Notes: generated from the letters alone by a model not told the origin. 5,008 nt of DNA from Thermodesulfovibrionales bacterium (GCA_919901705.1 CAKKPR010000310.1:1-5008), one strand, 5' to 3'; positions 1 to 4,115 are shown, counted from the first letter of the stretch. Numbers and translations: made by a program.

Positions 1-38
1 CTTTGGCAAAGAGGGATTAGGGGAGATTTTTCAATCTT
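1..38. repeat. C-rich dispersed repeat, edge of one copy
   Basis: The window opens with the short palindrome CTTTGGCAAAG (1-11), followed by a G-rich tract (12-27) and a T run. Read on the minus strand it is a C-rich tract of the CTCCCCTAATCCCTC kind. It resembles the C-rich hairpin repeats at 2523-2617, which have similar blocks around short palindromes. The repeat replaces the rest of a methyltransferase pseudogene fragment: the homology of 40-124 to the other copies stops exactly where this tract starts. Most of the repeat probably lies outside the window. Membership of the same family as 2523-2617 is inferred from composition and layout only. Confidence 0.4.
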
Positions 39-39
39 T

Positions 40-124
40 CGCCTCGTATCGCCGATGAGGATTGCGCAGTATTTATCCGGTTTTAAAACCCTGAAGCACT
101 CCCTTGCGATTAGCTCAATACTGA
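40..124 (-). pseudogene. DNA methyltransferase C-terminal fragment A
   Basis: On the minus strand this stretch translates to IELIARECFRVLK, followed by a DKYCAILIGDTRR segment. This closely matches the internal part of fragments B (1304-1610) and D (2625-2894). The motif 'EC-RVLKP-x-CAILIGDTR' is the region after the catalytic DPPY motif in a class of N4/N6 DNA methyltransferases. Only about 28 codons remain. The 5' side ends a few bases beyond the stop codon of the nucleotidyltransferase gene, and the 3' side is cut by the C-rich repeat at 1-38. It has no start codon and no catalytic motif, so it is a remnant. Its left breakpoint lies within about 15 bp of the equivalent breakpoint in fragments B and D. 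Confidence 0.75.
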
Positions 125-127
125 TTT

Positions 128-805
128 TTATTTCAAAATTTTCATTATTTCGATATTATCCGTTTCTGTCAGCACATCAATCACCCGCTTTTTCCATCTT
201 GAAGGCATCCCGTCAAGCATGCTTTTTATTTCGCCTTCGTCTCCTTTCCTCACGAGTGCTGTTAAAACCGCTAATGCTTCCTTTCTGTCTTTGAGCAGCT
301 TCTCTTCTTTTGTTCTTCTGGCCGATATAATGAGCTTATGGAGCGCGAACGCGGCAGGATGAGGCACATTTATTTTCAGTCCCTCTTCCTCTATGCGTAT
401 AGTGTTTTGAAGAAGATAATCAAGAAATCTCAGGGGCTGGGCGTTCATGCCTAACTGCGGCAAAGGGTACGGCCTGTCAGAACCTTTCCCCTTTTCAGGG
501 ACAAGGAACTCCACTATCAGCTCAGGGTGCATAAGTTTCATATAACCTGCGCCTCCGCTGAAAGTAACCACAAAACCCTCATCTCTAAGAAGTTCCTCTA
601 CGTCAACCTTATTCTTGATTCGGAAAGGTACAGGGACAAGAAAATCCATGTCTCTTGTTCTTATAGTCGGGGTATACCTCATGCCTGTAAAATAACTTCT
701 GTAAAAGTGCTGACACCAGCTCCCTATGAGGATCAATTCCTTCAGCAGTCCTGCGGCCTGAAACCGCCTGAGAACCTCAAGAAACAGAACGTATCTCTTT
801 TCCAC
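128..805 (-). CDS. GS-DxD nucleotidyltransferase, possible toxin of a TA-like pair
   Basis: A 225-aa cytoplasmic protein with hallmarks of the DNA polymerase beta-like minimal nucleotidyltransferase fold: a GSW signature at residues 28-30, a DMD (DxD) metal site at 52-54, and a probable third acidic residue in IVEF (E99). A C-terminal helical part contains HKLIISARR and KDRKEAL (about 156-178), typical of AbiEii/MNT-like and NTP_transf_8-type families. Such enzymes transfer nucleotides to RNA or protein targets; several are toxins of TA or abortive-infection systems. The substrate here is unknown. The start is GTG at 805, preceded on the minus strand by AAGAAAGG about 6 nt upstream. It overlaps the end of the upstream small gene by 29 nt, so the two are cotranscribed and probably translationally coupled. 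The gene ends 4 bp from methyltransferase fragment A. The nucleotidyltransferase assignment is firm; the toxin role is inferred from the pairing and neighbourhood. Confidence 0.8.
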   Translation of the reverse strand: MEKRYVLFLEVLRRFQAAGLLKELILIGSWCQHFYRSYFTGMRYTPTIRTRDMDFLVPVPFRIKNKVDVEELLRDEGFVVTFSGGAGYMKLMHPELIVEFLVPEKGKGSDRPYPLPQLGMNAQPLRFLDYLLQNTIRIEEEGLKINVPHPAAFALHKLIISARRTKEEKLLKDRKEALAVLTALVRKGDEGEIKSMLDGMPSRWKKRVIDVLTETDNIEIMKILK

Positions 806-1103
806 GCAACGCCTTTCTTAAAAATGCAATTTGTTTTTTTACCTGCGAAAGCAGATTCCGGTACTTGGCCCTGAACCGTTTTGCTTCCTCATATTTTTTT
901 ATTTCTTCCTTCGGCAGTTTGCCCTTATAGACAAACTTCACCTTCAGTCCCTCTCTTTTCATAAGATAGTAATAACTGTGACCGCGAATCTCTTTTTTCA
1001 CAAGGGCACCCTGCGGAAGCGCCTTAATAGCCTTCTCATACTCCTTCTTCATCCTCAGAGAGTTCTCAAGCTCCTCTTCCAAAACACCCTTAATAACTTT
1101 CAT
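777..1103 (-). CDS. Small basic helical protein (DUF6788-like), partner of the nucleotidyltransferase
   Basis: A 108-aa lysine-rich protein. Residues about 1-30 form a charged amphipathic helix (EEELENSLRMKKEYEKAIKA). A central beta-like patch follows with GALVKKEIRGHSYYYLMKRE and VKFVYKG. A long, highly basic helix at about 65-102 is probably a coiled coil. This layout (N-terminal helix, 'G-YYYL-x-REG-KVKF-Y-G', C-terminal helix) recalls the small proteins grouped as DUF6788; I recall this by pattern and could not check it. No classical helix-turn-helix is evident. It is the first gene of the operon, starts with ATG at 1103, has only a weak RBS (GGAA), and overlaps the nucleotidyltransferase by 29 nt. 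An antitoxin or adaptor role, perhaps with autoregulation through the inverted sites upstream, is an inference. Confidence 0.75.
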   Translation of the reverse strand: MKVIKGVLEEELENSLRMKKEYEKAIKALPQGALVKKEIRGHSYYYLMKREGLKVKFVYKGKLPKEEIKKYEEAKRFRAKYRNLLSQVKKQIAFLRKALRGKEIRSVS

Positions 1104-1118
1104 CTGACATTTCCATCG

Positions 1119-1217
1119 TTACCATACATCATATTGATTATGATACATTGTAAGGTAACGCGAGTCAAGAATTAAATTACCATACAGATGTTATTATTTG
1201 AGAGCTTGTAAGGTAAC
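1119..1217. promoter_or_regulatory. Four-site operator-like array with 58-bp period
   Basis: TTACCATACA occurs at 1119-1128 and 1177-1186. Its near reverse complement TGTAAGGTAA occurs at 1149-1158 and 1207-1216, and the latter extends to 12 identical bases with flanking T and C. Each pair forms an inverted repeat with a 20-bp interior (total 40 bp), and the two 40-bp units are exactly 58 bp apart. The interiors are not conserved, so selection or copying concerns the half-sites. The proximal unit straddles the -10 element and places a half-site between -35 and -10; the distal unit lies upstream of -35. This is the architecture expected of a cooperative autorepressor operator. The binding protein is unknown. 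Confidence 0.65.
1140..1168 (-). promoter_or_regulatory. Sigma70-type promoter of the nucleotidyltransferase operon
   Basis: On the minus strand TTGACT (1168-1163, 5/6 to the -35 consensus) and TATCAT (1145-1140, 5/6 to the -10 consensus) are separated by exactly 17 nt. Transcription would begin near 1133, giving a leader of about 30 nt before the ATG at 1103. One inverted operator half-site (1149-1158) lies inside the spacer and another (1119-1128) just downstream of the predicted start, so a bound repressor would block polymerase. Confidence 0.6.
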
Positions 1218-1237
1218 AATAACTCTGCCTTTCACTT

Positions 1238-1294
1238 GACCCCTCGAACCCTTGTCTCCTCGGCGACTCGCCTGAGGCGAGACCCCTCGAACCC
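1238..1294. repeat. 14-bp direct repeats around palindromic mini-element copy 1
   Basis: GACCCCTCGAACCC is present identically at 1238-1251 and 1281-1294. Between them (about 1255-1281) is a copy of a small double-hairpin element, including the perfect stem CTCGCC-TGA-GGCGAG at 1267-1281. Read on the minus strand, its order of blocks (CTCAGGCG, then TCGCCGAGGAG) matches mini-element copies 2 (1382-1412) and 3 (1449-1478). The flanking direct repeats could be a target-site duplication or part of a larger repeat unit. The stretch lies between the nucleotidyltransferase promoter region and methyltransferase fragment B and holds no gene. Confidence 0.55.
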
Positions 1295-1381
1295 CGCTTT
1301 ATGAAACACAAAAACATGTTCATGCATAATCAGGAGGAAATTGTATTCTTTTGATTTTTTGACCCAGAAGCCGGTTGCCTT

Positions 1382-1412
1382 GTCCGCACTCAGGCGGGTT
1401 CGCCGAGGAGAA
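1382..1412 (+). repeat. Palindromic mini-element copy 2, inserted in methyltransferase fragment B
   Basis: About 31 bp starting GTCCGCACTCAGGCGG and ending TTCGCCGAGGAGAA. Comparison with fragment D, which reads continuously across this point, shows 1382-1419 as an extra 38-bp block. The element can fold through CTC-GGCG/CGCC-GAG complementarity. It aligns block by block with the reverse complement of copy 3 and more loosely with copy 1. Similar short palindromes known from other bacteria (REP, RPE and nemis-type elements) also insert into genes; membership in any named family is not claimed. Confidence 0.65.
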
Positions 1413-1448
1413 GAGGAGAACAGTTGTGCTGAACTTTAATGATGTCCT

Positions 1449-1478
1449 TTCACCTCTGGTGAATCCGCCGAGGCGGAC
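1449..1478 (-). repeat. Palindromic mini-element copy 3, opposite orientation
   Basis: Two adjacent hairpins: TTCACC-TCT-GGTGAA (1449-1463) and TCCGCC-GA-GGCGGA (1464-1477). On the minus strand the order is GTCCGC, CTC, GGCGGATTCACC and GGTGAA, which matches copy 2 (GTCCGC, CTC, GGCGGGTTCGCC, GGAGAA) with compensating changes in the hairpin arms. In fragment D the corresponding site holds about 10 unrelated bases, so this copy added a net 24 bp and left the reading phase unchanged. Confidence 0.65.
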
Positions 1479-1602
1479 ACGCAAATCCCGTTCCCAGAAA
1501 TCGCTCCATGACGCTGAATGCAAGCGGGAGTTAAAACTTATTCCTCCTCGTATCGCCGATGAGAATTGCGCAGTATTTATCTGCCTTTAAGACCCTGAAG
1601 CA

Positions 1603-1785
1603 CTACCTTGTCCGTATGTGTTCCTTATGGCTGGCAATCTTCAATCCAAGAGACTTCACAACATTATCTGTTGCCTTGCGAGTCCTTTCTACTATCTCTT
1701 TGGGCGAAAGATTTTTTGTTTCGTAATAGTCTTCTTCTCTGACTTTGTGAATCCATTCGAGAGATTTATATTTCCACTTCTCCAT
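1603..1785 (-). CDS. VapB-like small partner protein of the PIN toxin
   Basis: A 60-aa charged protein (MEKWKYKSLEWIHKVREEDY, then LSPKEIVERTRKATDNVVKSLGLKI) that resembles the short conserved proteins commonly encoded next to PIN-domain genes. A function as cognate antitoxin is inferred; no DNA-binding fold is obvious, so it may act only by binding the toxin. Translation is strongly specified: AGGAGG (minus strand, 1800-1795) lies 9 nt before the ATG at 1785, inside the 3' end of the PIN gene, which it overlaps by 20 nt. The gene order is toxin first, antitoxin second. Its TAG stop (1603-1605) lies within sequence homologous to methyltransferase fragment A, where that codon is GAG. The last residues (about TR) and the stop are therefore derived from the pseudogene fragment, and the original C-terminus may have been slightly different. 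Confidence 0.75.
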   Translation of the reverse strand: MEKWKYKSLEWIHKVREEDYYETKNLSPKEIVERTRKATDNVVKSLGLKIASHKEHIRTR

Positions 1786-2251
1786 CTCCTAATACCTCCT
1801 CCGGAGATATAATCTCGATAGGACTATATCCCATTTTCAAATTTGTGCTGTTTACAAGCCTGCGAACGGAAATATTGACCATATGCTTATAGTTCCATGA
1901 AACAATATAATTGATTTCATTGCAAACGCCTATTGCGATATGTCTGGCATCATTCCTGAATTTAACCGGAATAGCATCACTGCTGACATATGCATTAGCA
2001 AGCGTTATGCTTTCTTCCGATTCTTCAAGTATTACCAGCCGTGTATCAGCAATCCTATTTGTTAATTGCTCTGTTATCTCTTTAGGAGCTTTTAAAATTT
2101 CTTCTATAGTCAGCGGCGACACGAAGCCTTCATAAATTTCATCCTTAATTGACTTCAGGAGGCGTTCGACAGTTAATACTCTCTGTGTATCTTCAGTATC
2201 AAAAAGCCCCCCTAAAACTGATGTGTCTAAATATAGCCTTATTCTTTTCAT
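1766..2251 (-). CDS. PIN-domain ribonuclease, VapC-like toxin
   Basis: A 161-aa protein with the PIN-domain acidic constellation: D9 in LYLDTSV, E50/E51 in IEEIL, D101 in NDARHIAIG, and N120 in SWNYKHM. These are the positions that bind Mg2+ in PIN nucleases. Length and motif order fit VapC-type toxins of the 'LDTSV-GGLFD ... NDA-H-A ... SWNFKH' subgroup, which cleave RNA (tRNA or rRNA in studied members); the target here cannot be told. It is the first gene of a two-gene unit and overlaps the VapB-like gene by 20 nt. The ATG at 2251 has no Shine-Dalgarno sequence and follows the -10 element by 7 bp, so the transcript may be leaderless. Weak toxin translation against a strong antitoxin RBS would keep the antitoxin in excess. 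Confidence 0.88.
   Translation of the reverse strand: MKRIRLYLDTSVLGGLFDTEDTQRVLTVERLLKSIKDEIYEGFVSPLTIEEILKAPKEITEQLTNRIADTRLVILEESEESITLANAYVSSDAIPVKFRNDARHIAIGVCNEINYIVSWNYKHMVNISVRRLVNSTNLKMGYSPIEIISPEEVLGDGEVEI
1795..1800 (-). promoter_or_regulatory. Strong Shine-Dalgarno (AGGAGG) of the VapB-like gene
   Basis: A perfect AGGAGG on the minus strand, 9 nt from the ATG at 1785. It lies within the PIN coding sequence and fixes the start of the 60-aa partner. The upstream PIN gene has no comparable site. Confidence 0.75.
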
Positions 2252-2258
2252 TTTCTAA

Positions 2259-2267
2259 ATTATACCA
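2259..2267 (-). promoter_or_regulatory. Extended -10 promoter of the PIN/VapB unit
   Basis: Minus strand TGGTATAAT is a perfect TGn extension plus consensus TATAAT. No convincing -35 hexamer is present at 16-18 bp, as expected for extended -10 promoters. Only 7 bp separate TATAAT from the PIN ATG, so the start of transcription should fall at or next to the start codon. Confidence 0.6.
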
Positions 2268-2342
2268 TCTCAAGCAAATTTATCACATCCTCAAATTTTC
2301 TCCACAACAGCTTAAGTGCTTCTGTGCTATCACACTTTCCTT

Positions 2343-2461
2343 AGTCTGAAAGTCCGTAAGTTCGCAAGTCAGGAAGCATGGGATGTCTGCAAATTAGCAA
2401 GCGCTTGCCTACTTCCCTTCTTGCCAGCTTTCCCTCTTGCTCACTTGCCCGCTTGCTAACT
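2343..2461. repeat. Facing arrays of degenerate 8-bp repeats around a 12-bp palindrome
   Basis: From 2343 on the plus strand the sequence steps in octamers such as AGTCTGAA, AGTCCGTA, AGTTCGCA and AGTCAGGA (2343-2374, a weaker unit to 2382). From 2461 back to 2406 the minus strand steps in seven octamers such as AGTTAGCA, AGCGGGCA, AGTGAGCA and AGTAGGCA. Shared positions are AG at 1-2, G at 6 in most units, and A at 8. The two arrays face each other around the perfect palindrome GCAAGCGCTTGC (2397-2408). No open reading frame or promoter accounts for this stretch. The preceding 2268-2342 shows nothing recognisable. Confidence 0.65.
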
Positions 2462-2462
2462 T

Positions 2463-2514
2463 TTCTTAAACACAAACACATGCTCGTGCATTATCAGAAG
2501 GAAGTTGTAGAGTT
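2463..2514 (-). pseudogene. DNA methyltransferase C-terminal fragment C (tail only)
   Basis: Minus-strand translation gives LYNFLLIMHEHVFVFKKS followed by a TAG formed in the octamer repeat. This matches the last 16 or so residues of fragments B and D (YNFLLIMHEHVFVFHK and HNFLLIMHEHVFVFKK). Only the tail is present. On its 5' side it is truncated by the C-rich hairpin repeat block that separates it from fragment D, so the order on the minus strand is D, repeat, C. Confidence 0.75.
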
Positions 2515-2522
2515 TTAACCAT

Positions 2523-2617
2523 TACCCCACCCAGCCTCCCCTTGTAAAGGTGAGGATTCTGAACCCAGCTTTCCTATGTTTATCCCCTCCTTACCAAGGA
2601 GGGGTTGGGGAGGTTTT
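2523..2617. repeat. C-rich double-hairpin repeat between fragments C and D
   Basis: Two hairpins lie here: CCTCCCCTT-GTA-AAGGTGAGG at 2535-2555 (8 of 9 pairs) and CCCCTCCTT-ACC-AAGGAGGGG at 2584-2604 (9 of 9 pairs), followed by TTGGGGAGGTTTT. The block is flanked on both sides by the same methyltransferase tail. Fragment D's open frame runs into it, producing the artificial ending SKTSPTPPW. Layout and composition resemble the partial repeat at 1-38. No U-run directly follows either stem, so I do not call it a terminator. Confidence 0.55.
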
Positions 2618-2929
2618 GGATAGCTTCTTAAACACAAACACATGTTCATGCATTATTAAAAGAAAGTTATGCTCTTTCGACTTCTTGACCCAGAAGCCGG
2701 TTGCCTTACAATTGTGCTGGACTTTAATGATGTCCTCTTTTAAAACAAATCCCGCCCGAAGAAACCTTTCCATGACCCCGTATGCCAGGGGGATGTAAAA
2801 CTTATTCCCCCTTGTGTCTCCTATCAGAATCGCGCAGAATTTTCCCGGCTTTAAAACTCTGAAACATTCCCTTGCGACTTTCTCAATCTCATTATTACAT
2901 ATAGTCTCTTTAAATACTATTTGTAACAA
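2591..2929 (-). pseudogene. DNA methyltransferase C-terminal fragment D (open frame, non-functional)
   Basis: The best preserved copy: an open frame of 112 codons. From about residue 15 it reads EIEKVARECFRVLKPGK, then CAILIGDTRGNKFYIPLAYG, VMERFLRAGFVLKEDIIKV, QHNCKATGFWVKKS and NFLLIMHEHVFVFKK. These are the motifs downstream of DPPY in an N4/N6 DNA methyltransferase. The SAM-binding and DPPY motifs are missing, so it cannot be an active enzyme. The only start is TTG at 2929 with no RBS; the first 12 or so codons coincide with the operator of the R-M regulator and are probably not methyltransferase sequence. True homology spans about 2625-2894. The last 11 codons are read-through into the C-rich repeat. 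It is divergent from the R-M operon and unrelated to that operon's own methyltransferase. Confidence 0.75.
2895..2926. promoter_or_regulatory. Palindromic operator (C-box-like) of the R-M regulator
   Basis: TTACATATAGT (2895-2905) and ACTATTTGTAA (2916-2926) form an inverted repeat matching at 10 of 11 positions, with a 10-bp centre (total 32 bp). Arms containing ATAGT/ACTAT recall the AGTC/GACT-type C-boxes bound by R-M controller proteins, which typically sit just upstream of their own gene and tune it by activation then repression. The predicted -35 lies in the centre of this palindrome. Confidence 0.65.
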
Positions 2930-2938
2930 TTCTATACT
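2909..2938 (+). promoter_or_regulatory. Probable leaderless promoter of the R-M operon
   Basis: TATACT (2933-2938, 5/6 to the -10 consensus) follows a weak -35 TTTAAA (2909-2914) at 18 bp. The expected start of transcription is near 2945, only about 3 nt before the ATG at 2948, and no Shine-Dalgarno sequence precedes that ATG. A weak -35 covered by an operator, plus a leaderless message, matches what is known for several R-M controller genes. Confidence 0.5.
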
Positions 2939-2947
2939 TCTTCAATC

Positions 2948-3193
2948 ATGTCAAAGAAGCAAGAAAACCACCGTTGCATTCAATTAGGCCAAAACATAAA
3001 AAAACTTAGAGAGAAAAATGCCTGGACTCAGGAAGAATTGGCCGAGCGCGCTGAACTGCACATTTCTTACATCGGGCAGATTGAGCGCGGTCTTCGTTAT
3101 CCCTCTTTGAAAGTGCTTTTCAAGATTGCAGATGCGTTAGAAGTGAAAATCTCAGAATTGTTTAAAGGTATTGATGCCAAAAAGAACAAATAA
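2948..3193 (+). CDS. XRE-family HTH regulator, R-M controller (C) protein
   Basis: An 81-aa single-domain XRE/Cro-type DNA-binding protein. The five-helix core spans about 14-73, with the helix-turn-helix at about 27-48 (TQEELAERAELHISYIGQIE) and the conserved ending YPSLKVLFKIADALEV. Size and sequence fit C proteins of type II restriction-modification systems, which bind as dimers to C-boxes to delay and then balance expression of the operon. The palindrome at 2895-2926 is the likely operator. The gene is directly followed by the methyltransferase with a 20-nt overlap, so regulator and methyltransferase are cotranscribed. The ATG at 2948 is chosen because the domain begins soon after it and no earlier in-frame start makes sense with the promoter. 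Confidence 0.88.
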   Translation: MSKKQENHRCIQLGQNIKKLREKNAWTQEELAERAELHISYIGQIERGLRYPSLKVLFKIADALEVKISELFKGIDAKKNK

Positions 3194-4115
3194 CAAACCG
3201 AAACTTAAGATTAAGACAAAACAAAAAAAGGTTAAAACATACGGTCTTCCAGAAGATTCCTCCGAGTTTTCTATCGCTGATGAAACAGCAACTTATGGGA
3301 AACAGCAACTTTTCAAAACTTATTACAAAAATGAAGAACCTTATATAAGGCTTCTTAAGGGCGATTGCGTTGAAATCTTGAATAAGGTCGGAGAAAACCG
3401 TGTTGATATGATCTTTGCTGACCCGCCTTATTTTTTGTCCAACGGTGGTATTACCTGTCATGCTGGCAAGATGGTGTCCGTTAATAAGGGCAAGTGGGAT
3501 AAATCAAAAGGGGCAAAAGAGAATCACGAATTTACTAAAAAATGGCTTGAAGCTTGCCAGAAAGTTTTAAAGCCCAATGGAACTATTTGGGTTTCGGGAA
3601 CAACGCACATTATTTATGCGGTTGGTTTTGCTATGCAGGAACTCGGTTACAAAATACTTAATGACATCATTTGGTACAAACGTAACGCTCCACCAAATCT
3701 CTCATGCAGATATTTCACTCATTCAACAGAAATAGTACTCTGGGCTGCTAAGAACGAGAAAAGCAAGCATTACTTTGATTATAAGTTGATGAAAAAAACG
3801 AATAATGACAAGCAAATGCGTAATGTTTGGGAAATGTCCGCGCCGCAAGCCGAGGAAAAGAAATTTGGGAAACATCCAACCCAAAAACCTGTTGAGCTTT
3901 TAAAAAGAATTATTCAAGCGTCTACAAAAAAAGATGATTTAGTGCTTGATCCTTTCTGTGGAAGTTCAACAACAGGGGTAGCGGCGGTTTTGCTTAATAG
4001 AAAGTATGTAGGTATTGACTTGGAGGAGGAATATCTTGATGTTTCAAGGAAACGTCTCGAAGATACAATAAATAAACCCGCTTTACACAAGGTTGCAAAC
4101 AAACAGAGTGTTTAA
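3174..4115 (+). CDS. DpnA-like beta-class DNA methyltransferase (N6-adenine or N4-cytosine)
   Basis: A 313-aa site-specific methyltransferase that transfers a methyl group from SAM to DNA. Motif IV DPPY (residues 83-86, in MIFADPPYFLSNGG) precedes the SAM-binding motif I DPFCGSSTTG (259-268), the order of the beta class. KHPTQKP (233-239) and GIDLEEEYL (280-288) complete the set. The stretches FLSNGGITCHAGKMVSVNKG and NLSCRYFTHSTEIVLWA closely recall DpnA (M2.DpnII) and relatives that modify GATC; target specificity is therefore guessed, not shown. DpnA-like enzymes also act on single-stranded DNA. A lysine-rich N-terminal extension (residues 1-21) precedes the core. ATG 3174 is preferred over TTG 3171 because AAAGG (3164-3168) sits 5 nt upstream. 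It overlaps the C gene by 20 nt, and its TAA is immediately followed by the ATG of the next gene. No second methyltransferase is visible in the window. Confidence 0.92.
   Translation: MPKRTNNKPKLKIKTKQKKVKTYGLPEDSSEFSIADETATYGKQQLFKTYYKNEEPYIRLLKGDCVEILNKVGENRVDMIFADPPYFLSNGGITCHAGKMVSVNKGKWDKSKGAKENHEFTKKWLEACQKVLKPNGTIWVSGTTHIIYAVGFAMQELGYKILNDIIWYKRNAPPNLSCRYFTHSTEIVLWAAKNEKSKHYFDYKLMKKTNNDKQMRNVWEMSAPQAEEKKFGKHPTQKPVELLKRIIQASTKKDDLVLDPFCGSSTTGVAAVLLNRKYVGIDLEEEYLDVSRKRLEDTINKPALHKVANKQSV

Larger units (their letters stand above)
1304..1610 (-). pseudogene. DNA methyltransferase C-terminal fragment B, broken
   Basis: Minus-strand translation gives, in order: CFRVLKADKYCAILIGDTRR, NKF-stop-LPLAF, VMERFLGTGF, then KDIIKVQHNC and, after a frameshift, KATGFWVKKSKEYNFLLIM and HEHVFVFHK. 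This is the same methyltransferase C-terminus as fragments A, C and D. In-frame TAG (1603-1605), TAA and TGA codons break it. Relative to fragment D it carries two extra blocks: 38 bp at 1382-1419, which shifts the frame, and a net 24 bp within about 1449-1482. Both consist of the palindromic mini-element. The catalytic DPPY and SAM-binding motifs are absent. Homology begins directly at the end of the VapB-like gene and stops after 'FVFHK', so both edges coincide with those of the other copies. Confidence 0.85.

Noticed and set aside
527..1175. Plus-strand open frames across the nucleotidyltransferase operon (527-874, 831-1175)
   Set aside because: They are antisense to two well-supported overlapping genes, have no RBS, and give low-complexity Phe/Leu-rich proteins without motifs.
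1320..1590. Open frames on both strands inside methyltransferase fragment B (1320-1523 minus, 1375-1590 plus)
   Set aside because: The sequence aligns to the methyltransferase C-terminus in other frames with stops and insertions; these frames are by-products.
2343..2461. CRISPR-like array
   Set aside because: Repeat units are 8 bp, degenerate, with no spacers and with opposite orientation halves; this does not fit CRISPR.
2535..2604. Rho-independent terminators at the two C-rich hairpins
   Set aside because: Stems are GC-rich but no U-run follows directly on either strand, and they sit between two pseudogene fragments rather than after a gene.
40..2929. Integron cassette array with methyltransferase fragments as attC sites
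   Set aside because: The shared fragments are coding-derived, lack attC-type R and L boxes by eye, and no integrase is present; only a loose analogy remains.
2591..2929. Functional small methyltransferase (fragment D as a real gene)
   Set aside because: It lacks DPPY and SAM-binding motifs, starts at an RBS-less TTG inside an operator, and ends by read-through into a repeat.
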